DNA from: Adiantum capillus-veneris
Lineage: Eukaryota; Streptophyta; Polypodiopsida; Polypodiales; Pteridaceae
Direction of reading: 5' to 3'
Assembly (NCBI GenBank): GCA_014529385.2
Contig: CM043949.1
Span: 150,224,428 to 150,288,427, forward strand
DNA: 64,000 bases
Part shown: positions 44,546 through 55,010 of the stretch, one piece after another
Position numbering within the stretch: the stretch's first letter is position 1
How the letters are laid out: each line of letters opens with the position of its first letter
Program-made: the position numbers and the translations under genes
Notes under the pieces: generated by a model
What the model was told of the DNA's origin: nothing
The model's database searches: none
What the model saw: only the letters and a program-made list of their open reading frames with translations

Positions 44546-44787
44546 TGTTGGAATTAGGGTTGCAGAGAAACGCACAGATCTAAGACGAAGGAAGCTCAAG
44601 GCACACAATAGAGAGTGTGTTTTTTAGTATGCAATGGAAAGATAGATAGCCCTAGAGTGATGGGCGTATAGATAACCTACTATGGACACTTCGAGTTGTC
44701 GGGGGAAAAAACTTCCTAAAGAGGGAAAAAATGCCCCGAAGGTCCTAGTGTGTTCACACACATCACTACCACATGTATATGGTTACA
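44546..44787 (-). mobile_element. 3' LTR of the copia element (242 bp)
   Basis: Aligned with 49428-49654, with about 15 extra bases near 44672-44700. On the minus strand the purine-rich CTCCAGGGGGGATG lies just before its start and is the polypurine tract. Confidence 0.9.
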
Positions 44788-44862
44788 CATCCCCCCTGGA
44801 GTGATGCGGTGAACGAGAGCTGGCACATGAGTAAAGGGAAGTGTCATGCCCTGAGTACATGA

Positions 44863-45640
44863 TTAGTCCACAAAGAGGAGTAAGCCCAAAGCTTTCCGGA
44901 AAGCTTCAAGCTTCTCACGAGAAAATGCCTTTGTGAAAAGATCTGCAAGGTTGTCTTGTGTTGGCACATAAGCCAAGCTGATCTCTCCTGCTGAGAGCCT
45001 CTCCCTAACATAATGGTAATGCACCTCAATGTGCTTTGTGAGAGCATGAAAAACTGGGTTCCTTGCAACTGCCAATGCACTCTGACTATCAGTGTAGATA
45101 GTTTTGGCAGTGTCCTGTCCAACACCCAAATCATCCATAAGGCGTCTGAGCCATACACACTCAACCGTAGCTGTGAAGACTGCCCTGTACTCAGCCTGAC
45201 AACTCAAAGTGGCCATAGTAGGTTGCTTCTTGCTCAACCATGATATACATGAACTGCCAAGCATGAAAGAAAAACCACTCGTGGACACTCGCATGTCAAA
45301 ACAACTAGCCCAATCTAAGTCCGAAAAAGCATGTAAGTCTGGAGGCAATGATCCCCCCTTGGGATAAAACAAGCCAAGATGTAAAGTGCCACTAAGGTAG
45401 CAGAAAATCCTCTTGACAGCCTACCAATGCTTAGACCCTGGGCTATGCATAAATTTGTTGACCTATGAGACTGCAAGCTGAATATTTGGCCTCGTGTTGC
45501 ATACATAAATGAGGTAGCCAAGAGCAGTTTGGTAAAGAGTGACATCAGCAGGATCGCCAGCATCATGTAGACAACTTCAAACCTATTTCCATGGAAGTGG
45601 CAATAGGTTTGCAATCCTCAAGTCCAAACTTACATAGCAA
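44863..45640 (-). pseudogene. pol: Copia RNase H
   Basis: Minus ORF 44863-45372 has HAFSDLDWASC, SGFSFMLGSSCISWLSKKQ, SCQAEYRA, IYTDSQSALAVARNP and TKHIEVHYHYVRERL, the standard copia RNase H series with its acidic residues present. It ends in KAFSREKLEAFRKALG. Upstream, in broken frames (45373-45640), is the RT thumb/connection region. Confidence 0.85.
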
Positions 45641-46440
45641 TGTTTCTATGTAACTTTTCTAGCACAAGGCAATACCAACATCACACTGCTTAAACTGTAT
45701 ACCCAAGTAATGATGCAACAGCCCCAAATCTTTCATCTTGAAAGTAGCAATCAAATCAGCCTTAAATTCAACAATATGTCTCTCACTTGGTCCAGTGATC
45801 AACATATCATCGACATAAAGAACCACAATGAGAAGTACATCACCCTCACGCTTTACATACAATGTGCTTTCTGTTAGACTGTTACGAAAGCCTCATTTAA
45901 CCAAATGAGTGTCAGCTTTCTCATACCAAGCATGTGGAGATTGCTTCAACCCATACAAAGTCTTCTTACATCTTCACACTTTGTCCTCTTGTCCTTTTAT
46001 GACAAAACCACGAGGCTGCGTTACATGAACTTCCTCAAATATGTCACCATCCAAGAAAGCAGTAACAATGTCTGATTGATGTACATCCTAACCAAAATGA
46101 GCTGCCAATGTACATAGAAAATGCATAGTAGTCATACGACAAGTGGGAGAAAAGGTCTCTTCATAATCTATACCTTTTTGCTGTGCATAACCCTTTGCAA
46201 CAAGTCGAGCCTTATGGTGATCGATCTCACAATCCGGCTTGCGTTTCAACTTGTAAACCCACTTCGTACCAATGGCCTTTTTGCCAGGATGCAAATCACA
46301 TAAAGTCCATGTGTCATTTTCTGTAAGTGCATCATATTTTGATTGCATGGTAGCCATCCAATTTTTTGAATTGTGCTTCATCAAAAGACAGAGGCTCCTC
46401 AACATCATGTAAGCTAGACACAGCCAAAGCATAAAAATCT
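45641..46440 (-). pseudogene. pol: Copia reverse transcriptase
   Basis: Minus strand: KWVYKLKRKPDCEIDHHKARLVAKGYAQ and DYEETFSP (46088-46432). Then, after a stop, the SDIVTAFLDGDI region (about 46060) and YGLKQSPHAW (about 45940), and V-L-Y-V-D-D-M-L-I-T (about 45800) with the catalytic YVDD intact. The frame is broken several times (46086, about 45990, 45895, 45660). Confidence 0.85.
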
Positions 46441-46663
46441 AATGCATAAGATGCATGGAGAGAGACTAAACGAGTACGACTAGACAAAGGTGCATCCAAT
46501 TTATTGTCACGCAAAGTGTGCACCAGCCAATCTGGCATATCTCTAGCCTGCTCATTTTCAGCCCTTTCCTCATCAAGTACATCATGTACATCTGCATCAG
46601 TAATAGGCTTATCTGTAACATTTTCAGAAACCTTCATAGGTTGTACATTTGCCTCATTGGAAA

Positions 46664-47908
46664 TTACATTTGTATTTCCACCGATGAAAAGAGGCAAAAC
46701 AGTGTCATAAATGTCCTGTGAGCTTTATTACTGTCTCTAGTACATGACAACAAGGGCTGAACAGAATCTTCCACAAACACTACATCCCGTGAAACCAGAA
46801 TACGCTTTGTTTGTGGATGATATAACTTGTAACCTTTGCTTTCAGCACTATAACCAACAAAAATACATTTGACAACCTTATCATCCAATTTCTTGTGCTG
46901 TGTTTGTGGCACCAAAGCATATGCCAAACAGCCAAAAACACGCATGTGCTCAATAGAAGGCTTTCTATCATGCCATGATTCATATGGAGTAATAGACTGC
47001 AAAGCTTTCTTAGGACACCTGTTAAGTACATATGTGGCACACATGATAGCCTCAAGCCAAAAAGAATGCGGCAAAGCTTGACTTTTGACGATACATCGTG
47101 CCATTTCTGTCAGTGACCTGTTTTTTCTCTCAGCAACACCATTTTGCTAAGGTGTATAAGGCACTGTATATTGGTGTTTTATCCCACGACTAGCCAGAAA
47201 TGCATTAAATTCATGAGACATATACTCCCCTCCTCGATCGGAACAGAGGGTGCCCATAGTACATTTTGAGACATTTTCAACCATAGCCAAAAATTGTTTG
47301 AAGCACATAAAAACTTCGGACTTCGCTTTAAGTGGAAATACCCATGCATGCCTAGAGTAATCATCGATGAAAGTCACGAAGTAAAGGTAATTGCCCAAGG
47401 ATAGAGTTTGCATGGGCCCACAAACATCACTATGCACAAGCTGCAACCTGCATGTGGCCCGAACTGAACCATCCTTTGGAAACTTAGAACGCTGCATCTT
47501 ACCCAAAATACAGCCTTCACAAACATGTTTGACAGGTGCTTCAATAGGCGGCAAAGAATCAACCATATCACATTTCTGCAAATGCAGCAAACTGGAAAAA
47601 TTGAGATGACCAAAACGTGCATGCCAAAGTTTTGCATCTGAAATAGCCCTTGAATCTGCAACAGCATTTGCAAAATTTTGTCCACACTTGTCATACAAAG
47701 TGAGCTTATAAATCCCACGACACAAAAGCCCAGATGCAACAATTTCATCACCAAAACTGAGATCATCAACTCTACATCTATCATCCACAAATTTGACTAC
47801 AAGTCCAAGTCTAGCAACTGCGGATACACACAAGAGATTCTTCTTGATCCGAGGTACATAAAGTGCGTCAACAAGTGCGAAGGAACTGCCATTTACAGCA
47901 GTAAGCAC
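46664..47908 (-). pseudogene. pol: Copia integrase with GAG-pre-integrase domain
   Basis: ORF 47147-47908 begins after the protease and holds the zinc-binding pre-integrase segment (LWHARFGHLNF ... CEGCILGKMQRSKF). The core follows with HSDVCGPM, FIDDYSRHAWV and CSDRGGEY. A TAG at about 47146 precedes QNGVAERKNR, which supplies the catalytic Glu. The 3' part (46664-47104) carries CATYVLNRCPKKAL, PYESWHDRKPS and the FVGYSAESKGYKLY region. Confidence 0.85.
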
Positions 47909-48432
47909 AATCTTTCCAACTCCCTAAACCGGATAAGAGGCATTGTTGGCACAAGTGACTGAATTTCCATGAGGGACAGACTCGAGAGGGTAAACAATTC
48001 ACGATGTGAGGTAATGTGCTTTGTAGCACCACTGTCAAAATACCACACATGTGAATCTACAGCAACTGACAAGCATGCATCATGGAAAACAGGATTGTAA
48101 GTGCACTCTGCGCTAAAAGCCCATTCTACATCAACATCAGCAACATAGTCTCCTTTCATAGAAGACTCAACAATGGCTGCATTTGTAGTGGAACCAGCAT
48201 TTGCAGTGGAGCCACTCTCTTTCTTCTTAGCCTCTTTGGCCTTCAACTTAGGACACGACTTGATCAAGTGATCATTAGCATTAGGAACATAAATTTTTCC
48301 ACTCGCAGCCGAACCATAAGAAGTGGCCGCATTGCTGTTACCACCCTTTCTTTGAGAAGCAATAAAAGCCTGTTCAACCTCACGCTGCCTAATTCTGTTT
48401 TTTCTGGAAAGTGACTCTTGCAACAGTAATGT
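47893..48432 (-). pseudogene. Copia GAG C-terminus and protease
   Basis: Minus ORF 47893-48423. The zinc-knuckle region is degraded (only DHLIKSCPKLK remains near 48240). The protease motif WYFDSGATKHIT (D-S-G-A) is intact at about 48030. The frame shifts near 47900 before the pre-integrase segment. Confidence 0.75.
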
Positions 48433-49065
48433 TCATAATGCATCAAACTTGACAACTTTAGGATTTCCTTGGATCATCAGTCTCCAAGTACTACCAAAAG
48501 TCTGGTAGGAATCTTGTACGGCATCAAGAACAGTCTGCACAAGGGAACTGTCTGAAATGACTTCACTTGCAGAAATAAGTTGCTCATTGATATCCTTGAC
48601 ACTAGCAAGGAAAGTGTCCATATCATCTTCCTCATGCATAATCTTCGACTCAAGCTCTTCACGCAGCAAAGCAATTTTAGCGTCATTGCGGCTTGCATAA
48701 AGACCTGCTAGAATATCCCAAGCCTGTTTTGTAGATTTTGCTGAACGAATGTGAGGAAAAATGGTGCGCTTCACAGACAACGCAATCAATACATGAGCCT
48801 GCGTATCCTTTACATTCGAACGAGCTTGTTCTGCCGTAGGCAAAACAACTCTAATACCAGCAATCATTGCAGCAAGACCTGCAGCATCCTCAACATCGCC
48901 TACATCCTCAGAACCAAGACGTACATCAATGCCCTGCACAATGTTCTAGACGCCCTTTGACACAAGAACATGTTGCATCATATAGGCCCACATAGGGTAG
49001 TTGTCCCCATCCAACCTGTCCTCAACACCAAGCATCTTGAATACATCTATGTTGTTGTCAGCCAT
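48433..49065 (-). pseudogene. gag: Copia GAG
   Basis: Start ATG at 49063-49065 (MADNNIDVFKMLG), then LDGDNYPMWAYMMQHVL, typical of copia GAG. A TAG at about 48947 interrupts it; the frame then continues through DILAGLYASRNDAKIALLREEL and MHEEDDMDTFLASVKDINEQL to a TGA at about 48433. These are classical UBN2-type GAG motifs. Confidence 0.85.
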
Positions 49066-49410
49066 GGTAAATGTTGCACCTAATGTGAAAACTGCCCGAA
49101 AATAAGAGAAATAGAGCGGGAACAACATGTGCTATATAGCACAAACCGTAGAAGACTATGAGGCACCTGTTATGCAGAAAACAACACTGACAAAAATTAC
49201 GCACAAAATGAAGAAATAGCCTGTGCAGTACTGCCTGTAGTGGAAATGAAGGCCGAAATGAGCCCGAATAAAAAATATGAGCATACTAAGCTCATTGAGC
49301 TCTCCCAAAATTTTTGGCGACGTGCGAACGCTTGCCAAAGCTCAGTGAAATCGGAGAAAGTGAGCAGGCGTATGCTGGAGTAGATGGAGACTAATCCCGG
49401 GAAGACGCAA

Positions 49411-49426
49411 CCTTCTCTGATACCAA
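49411..49426 (-). promoter_or_regulatory. Primer-binding site of the copia element
   Basis: The minus strand reads TTGGTATCAGAGAAGG beside the right LTR. TGGTATCAGAG is the usual complement of plant initiator Met tRNA. Confidence 0.9.
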
Positions 49427-49427
49427 T

Positions 49428-49654
49428 TGTTGGAATTAGGGTTGCAAAGAAACGCACATAGCTTGGAGAAGATGAAGGAAGCTCAAGGCACACAATAGAG
49501 AGTGTGTTTCTTAGTATGCAATTGAAAGATAGATAGCCCTAGAGTGATGGACGTATATACCATGCTAGGGGGAAAAAAACTCCTAAAGAGGGAAAAAATG
49601 CCCTGACGGTCCTAGTGTGTTCACGCACATCACTACCACATGTATATGGTAACA
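49428..49654 (-). mobile_element. 5' LTR of the copia element (227 bp)
   Basis: TGTTGGAATTAGGGTTGC ... GGTAACA on the plus strand, followed by the CCCTT duplication. Confidence 0.92.
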
Positions 49655-49659
49655 CCCTT

Positions 49660-50230
49660 GAGATCCCTGTAAGACCAACCGAAGATATCTCGATATTCCT
49701 TTAACAAGCTCAGCTAAATATTTTCCTCTTCTTCTGTTAGGTCATTCGCAATGTAAGAAGGTATAGGCTCTTCTCGTGCTTCAGCCAAGCCTATCCTTTT
49801 AGCATTTTCAGGTCCTTCGTAAGAGTCACCCTGTTTCCGTAGTTCCCTAACAGGTTGTTTGACTATGATTTTTCGATCTTGGAGAGTATGGGATGGAACA
49901 TGCATTGCATCTTTATCATCCTCTTCCGTGGTCAGTCTTCCTCTACGAATGAAATTCCGTTTAAGGCATCTTCGCTGTCCAGCACTATAAGCTTTGGTTC
50001 TTTTGTGTCAAGGTGGGGTTTTGCCACCACATCCGCTTTTTTGTTCATTTCTTTTACCACAAGCTTTGGTTCTTTTGTGTCAAGGTGGGGTTTTGCCACC
50101 ACATCTGCTTTTTTGTTCATTTCTTTTACCACAAGCTCTTCAGGTTTTGCCATACTTTCAAGCTTGGTTTTTTTTTTTTCTAGCATTTCTTGCATGACTC
50201 TTACCAAATTTTGATAAGCTTCCAACTTAG
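49660..50230 (-). pseudogene. Element C N-terminal (pre-RT) region with 72-bp tandem repeat
   Basis: Minus strand from about ATG 50238: MEAAKLEAYQNLVRVMQEM and a Lys/Glu-rich helix, then a 24-residue repeat present twice (VVKEMNKKADVVAKPHLDT...). A frameshift near 49920 leads to KRIGLAEAREEPIPSYI (49714-49905), and then YRDIFGWSYRDLKG just before the copia insertion, the usual start of the pre-RT motif. No gag or protease precedes it here. Confidence 0.6.
49989..50132. repeat. Two-copy 72-bp tandem repeat
   Basis: Units 49989-50060 and 50061-50132 differ at one base (CCG against CTG). The unit is exactly 24 codons and keeps the frame. Confidence 0.95.
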
Positions 50231-50254
50231 CTGCTTCCATGTCTGAAAAACAGG

Positions 50255-50929
50255 CTAGTATATATAAACTATCCATAGAATGTAGAATAGTGTCAGCTGT
50301 ATATAAATATAAAATGGAAAAAAGAGTATGAAAATATAAGGAATCAAATGAGGGGATCCTCATTTGTTTTTATTGAAGTATATTTATTTACAAGAGATAA
50401 GAAAAATACCTTTAGGAAATAGGAATTTAGTGAAAGGCAATGACTGATGGTGAAAGGTATTTTTGAAGTTTTTCCTTGGAGCGGATTCTCACAAAAAATA
50501 AGAGAAGCTTGCGTGAATATATTTCTATATGGAATAAAGAGTATGCAAAATGGTAAGAAAAGTTTTGGTAATGGTGAGTCAATGTACATAGCATACATAG
50601 GAAAATAACGCACACCTAGGTAGAAATAACTAAATAAATACCAAAATAATTATGAAAATTCCCTATATTTAGGCCCTATGTACAATGAAATATATACATA
50701 CAAATGGGCCATAATATATTTATTTTTCAATTTTATTTATTTATTTGGCTCAACTAGCCCAATGACTAGTTAGCTGAGGGTTTTAAGAAGATATGGGAAA
50801 AGCCCCCTAACTCACGTACGCCTATGTACAATGAAAGGTAAGAATAGCCACAGTGTTTAGGTGATTTTAGTAGGGTGAGGTAACTCACTATGGCAATTAC
50901 GGAGAGTCAAAAAATGGCTATCAGTAGTA
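50255..50929 (-). mobile_element. U3 fragment of an A/B-lineage LTR, fused to element C coding sequence
   Basis: On the minus strand TGATAGCCATTTTTTGACTC starts at 50929 and follows the B and E LTRs (GTGAGTTACCTCACCC, ACATAGGCGTACGTGAG, CCCTCAGCTAACTAGTCATT). It matches E especially near 50275-50340 (GACACTATTCTA, TATATTTATATACAGCTG). It ends at a TATATATA (50259-50269), about 25 bp before the ATG of the element C ORF. Confidence 0.75.
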
Positions 50930-52546
50930 CACGACCAGATATAAGGTTCATATAGACTTATGAAGCCCTGGATAGAGTACTCACCTTTGGATTGACTTGT
51001 CATCAATTTCCACTTGATTCAATTGTAACTTTCTGTCAAGCCACTGATTCCTTGTCTGCAACCCGATTCCTGTACAAATTTGATCAAGTTAGCTATTCTT
51101 CTATAAAGACAATAGAGTTTTTTCTACTCTTGTGATTGGTCTCTGTGTATCACTTCAAATTAAGCTATGAGAGTTGAAATTTGACTTTAGCAAAAGTTCA
51201 AAGGTTTGATCTGCAACCTGTAAACTGAGTGTACATGTATCAATTTTGATCCGATTGAGCACAAAATTTCCCTGTGCCTTTATCTTATGTTGGTATAACA
51301 CTGTTTAAGTTCAAAAGTCAAAATTGATGTCTGTGGATAACAGAAGTAAATAATCGTGATTATTTACTTTTGTTGGTTTTTTGCACTTTTTTTATTAGTT
51401 TGGAAAGTATACAACTTGTTAAAGTCCCTCAACAAGTTTGGACAAAATCTGATCAAGTTTATCAACTGTTTGGTGTCCGTAGACTCTAATTTCGAGAATC
51501 TAGCTTAAGTCTCACTTTTGGGATCCAAATTTCACCAAAATTGATTTGTGAGGTCTACTTGATGTGCTTGACCTTGTGGTCTACTCAAGTTTGCAAAATC
51601 ATCAAGTTTTGAAGCAGATGTAAATAATCGCGATTATTTACTCCAAGTATAATTTTGGAAGTTTTTGTCGCGACTTTGACACAGATTTTCTCCCAATTTA
51701 TACTCAAAATTTAAAAAGTCAGTACAAACTTTAGTTTTGACCCATTTTTTGGCCAGTTTAGTGATCCAAATTTCTTGGGCCTTTACAAAAGTTGTTTGTA
51801 CACATGCAATGAGTCAATAGTATGAACCTTGGTCAATTTAGAGCAGACAGTTAATAATCGGGATTATTAACTTCAGGCTTGAAATGAGCACTTTTTTGTT
51901 TTTTTTTCAAAGACAGTCTTTATATAAGCTATTTTAAGCCCATGAATCAAGTCAAAACTTAATTTGGCCTAAAATGTCAAGAAAAAGTAAATAATCTGAG
52001 TTTTTGCCACTTCTTGAAATTTTTTAACTCGAAGTGTCTTTGAGGTTACCAACTGGTTTAGACAACTCTTAAGCTTACTCTCCAGTCGAATTGAGTGGAT
52101 TCGAGTCTTTTCGAGCTATTTCTAGCCGTAGACCTGAAATTCTGCAAGTTCCAATAACAACTCGCACTTGATTCTTTCAAAGAGAGAATTTTTTTGAAAT
52201 CCACATCGGATCCTACTTACTCTACTCCTAGATTCTCATGCAATGGGGTTGTGGAAAGTATCCACAAACACTCGTTTTCTTGTGTTTTATGTTTGTCTGA
52301 GCACTGATCTTAAGACTTGTCTCGTCTACTAATCATTCTCAAAATCCTAATCTAATTCTACAATCCTACAATCCTAAAGACACTCAGCAAGTACGATTGC
52401 TTCCAAGCTACCTCTACACAGCAAAAGACAACAACCTTAAGCAATGTGGTTTCTAAAAGAAAATTTTGAACTCTAGGCAAACCTAGAGGAAATTAAAGGA
52501 CAACTACACAAGACACCTGTGTTTTTTCCTAGTTTAGGTCTATTCG
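50930..52546. repeat. Element D leader region with palindromic repeats
   Basis: Minus-strand leader of D between primer site and the nested insertion. Palindromes of the AAATAATCGCGATTATTT type start at 51346, 51620 (perfect), 51850 and 51987 (half-site). There is no convincing ORF. Several units repeat phrases such as ATTTTTGGCC and AAGTTTGCAAA-like strings, consistent with old tandem duplication. Confidence 0.65.
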
Positions 52547-52565
52547 TTCCCCGGTAGCGGCGCCA
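52547..52565 (-). promoter_or_regulatory. Primer-binding site of element D (tRNA-Asp type)
   Basis: The minus strand reads TGGCGCCGCTACCGGGGAA two bases from the LTR end. The common plant gypsy primer site TGGCGCCGTTGCCGGGGA differs at only two positions. Confidence 0.85.
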
Positions 52566-52567
52566 AA

Positions 52568-53755
52568 TGTGGGACGCATGTCTAACCTCACCATCCTATC
52601 TTATTGCAGTATTAGCGAGAACCACGATTAATTTTTCAAACCATGGGACGAGCTGACTCGACTAGTGCATAGAGGCTACAAGAGGTTGTAAATCTCTCGG
52701 AAAAAAACTAACAACTCGCATCTAACTCAGGCTACACTCAAGTGACTGAAATCACTAAAAGCCAATCGGTCCATCAACAAACAATTCTCATCCGTTACAA
52801 TATCAGATGACATCCAAATGTAATGAAACTCCTAGGAAAAATTTATAAGACCTAACCACACATACTTATGGTCTCAAACCCCACTTTAGGTCAAGTTCCA
52901 AAATCGCGATTATTAACATCAATGGATTTTTGACCTAGTCGTTTTCGACCCAGAATGCATCTAAATGCTTAGCAATGATGCCCCAATACCCCACCTATGC
53001 TTAGTTTTTGATTCAAAAGTGTAAATTCCTAGTTATGATGAAATTAGGCCGCCGGTCAGCGACGCCAAAAGCTACGAAATACTGTGAACTGCTTATGTCC
53101 ATGCCTAGAGCTCTTACCTGCGGTTGCAATGCAACAAACACAGTTGCAATGTGACAACCGGAGAGAGAGAAGGAAGCGCGAGAGGGTGAAAGCATGTTAA
53201 CCTGTCGCGCTTTTTGTGCTAGTTAGCAGTTTCAAGTTAGCACATCTTCAAAAAGTTGGACGTCCGGTAAATTTTTTACAAATAATATCAAAATTTGTCG
53301 GAGGTTGTACATTTGGATTCCTTGTTTCAAGTGCTTTCTATTGATATATCATATGTCATAGATCTTGGAGATGTAGCTCAAGTTATTGTACTAGTTAGCA
53401 TTGTCCGGAACATGAAAAAGCATGACAAGTTAACATGCTTTCACCCGAGAAGGAGAGAAGTGAGCACTGTTAGCTCACGCTCTGTATTTCTTATCCAAAA
53501 TCTTATAAAAAACCTACAAAAATTGGCTTTTATACCTTAGCCAAGGTTTTTCGGTGGTCAAAACTAATAATCGGGAGTTCTACCAAAGCTGGGTAATAAC
53601 TGGCTGATACAATCTGGAAGCTTGTAGCCTCAACTCATTAATTAGAGAGTTTATATGAGAAAATAGGAGTTACAATATTCTTGATTTATCAAAATAATAA
53701 ATGTTTTACAAGGAGAACTCCAAAAAATGGTGTACATATTAGTTTGTTGCTAGCA
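52568..53755 (-). mobile_element. 5' LTR of element D (1,188 bp including a MITE)
   Basis: Copy of 19310-20230 with a 263-bp insertion. It is followed by CACGA at 53756-53760. It contains a palindrome half-copy (AATCGCGATTATTAAC at about 52902). Confidence 0.92.
53184..53446. mobile_element. 263-bp MITE in one LTR of element D
   Basis: Ends GGGTGAAAGCATGTTAAC and its reverse complement, with one mismatch a little further in. The flank is GAGA (or CGAGA) on both sides, and the other D LTR shows the empty site (CGCGAGAAGGAG at about 19925). It has no coding capacity. Superfamily not assigned. Confidence 0.9.
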
Positions 53756-54260
53756 CACGACCTTCAACTTGGTTGGTTAAGTCTTCTCGTGCAAGAACTA
53801 TGTATCTCATTTTCCATAAGCCCAATGGCATTGTAGCGAAATTTATTATTCACTTATAATATATGGCCAATGGGTAAGTAGGGTGCAATCCATCACCATG
53901 ACGTACCTTTGAATACATTTGATAGGTTCACAAGACTCCACAAAGTGAGATACATCTTTATACATACCTTTCCACCAATGCCTCTCTTTCATTTTAGTAA
54001 AGGTGGCTCTATGTCCAGCATAAACACTCTCATGAAAATGAGAGTGTTTATGCTCATTTTGAGCATCCTTATCATTCACGACTCTCAACGGAATTTTATT
54101 TCTTTGTTTCGGATGCTTCCATAAGTACCCATCTTTCAAAAAGTATCCATGGGCCTTTCTCCGTATTCTTTTGAGCTCTTGATTAGTCCACCCTTCTTGA
54201 CTTGTCAAAGTGCTCAGATAGTGTCCAATGATCAACTAGTCACCTTGATATAGGTCCTCT
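53756..54260 (-). pseudogene. pol: Element F integrase, 5' half
   Basis: Minus strand: STLTSQEGWTNQELKRIRRKAHGYFLKDG, YLWKHPKQRN, ESVYAGHRATFTKMKERHWWKGMYKDVSHFVESC (zinc region), then degraded sequence to LAREDLTNQVEG at the D insertion. The first catalytic Asp region is altered (N in place of D by comparison with G at about 63190). A perfect 16-bp inverted repeat lies inside at 54018-54053. Confidence 0.8.
54018..54053. repeat. Perfect 16-bp inverted repeat with 4-base loop
   Basis: GCATAAACACTCTCAT, then GAAA, then ATGAGAGTGTTTATGC. One arm is normal integrase sequence (HESVYAG on the minus strand). The other replaces the residues found there in element G, so it looks like a template-switch inverted duplication. 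Confidence 0.9.
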
Positions 54261-55010
54261 GTAAATGACTCTAGTGCATTTGATAGGCAAACATGATCAC
54301 CCTTGGCATGAGAGATACTATAGAAATGTGTTCCTACATCATCGCCCTCGGGAACCTTGATTTTCATACCTTCCTCTTGAAAGAATATCCGCCACCATTG
54401 GGCTATCTTTCCCTACAATATGCTTAAATTCTAGACTCAAGGAATTTATGTAGGCAATCCATCTCAACATAGCAATGTCACGAATTGAGAAGCTTGTGAG
54501 CATTCCAAGAATGGATAGACAATCAATCTCCACAATTACATTTTCTCCTATCAAATACTCTTTTTCATATTTCATTGATGTGACTACTCCCCATAACTCT
54601 CTTTTTACTTGTGGATAGTTGCATTGACAATCACTTAGTACTTTTTCTCCAAATCTCACCACATATTGCCTTCCATCATCATCATCTTGCCCAATCACCC
54701 ATCCAATTCCTTTGGGGCTAGTATCCACTGTCTCAATTACATATCTTTCACATTCATAGTTTTCGTTCCTCAAAGTTGGAGACATAAGTAGCAACTTCTT
54801 TAATTTTCTCATGGCATGGGTATGCATTCCTTCCCATTGAAACTTTTGGTTCTTTCTCAAAAGTTGATACAAAGGTTCTGCCACATGCACATAATGTGGA
54901 ATCCAAATAAAATAGAATACACATGCACCCAAGAACCTTCAACCTTAGTTATATTAATACATGTCTATTTCATACTTTGAATCACATCAATCTTTGCTAG
55001 AAAAGGCCTT
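54261..55010 (-). pseudogene. pol: Element F RNase H
   Basis: ORF 54339-54932 on the minus strand: FYFIWIPHYVHVAEPLYQLLRKN, RKLKKLLLMSPTL, IETVDTSPKGIGWVIGQ, YPQVKRELWGVVTSMKYEKEYLIG, EIDCLSILGM, EFKHIVGKDSPMVADILSR. This is a gypsy RNase H with its acidic residues visible. It is collinear with G at 62090-62670. Confidence 0.85.

Larger units (their letters stand above)
44546..49654 (-). mobile_element. Ty1/copia retrotransposon, minus strand (5.1 kb)
   Basis: LTRs at 44546-44787 and 49428-49654 (TGTTGGAATTAG ... ACA). Perfect 5-bp target duplication CCCTT at 44541-44545 and 49655-49659. Primer site for initiator Met tRNA beside the right LTR. Domain order GAG, protease, integrase, RT, RNase H is that of Ty1/copia. 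It is inserted in the pre-RT region of element C, whose reading frame resumes across it. LTR differences (about 10 percent plus indels by eye) and many stops indicate an older insertion than B. Confidence 0.95.
19310..53755 (-). mobile_element. Element D: LTR retrotransposon without gag-pol, with a large nested insertion
   Basis: LTRs at 19310-20230 and 52568-53755 are clear copies of one another. The flanks are CACGA at 19305-19309 and CACGA at 53756-53760, a perfect 5-bp target duplication, and the disrupted gene (F integrase) reads on across the site. A tRNA-Asp-type primer site lies next to the right LTR and a polypurine tract next to the left LTR, so the element reads on the minus strand. 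Its own DNA is about 8.8 kb (19310 to about 25250 and about 50930 to 53755). It encodes no RT, integrase or protease that I can find, only the three ORFs at 20497-23069, so it probably depends on another element's enzymes. Confidence 0.85.
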
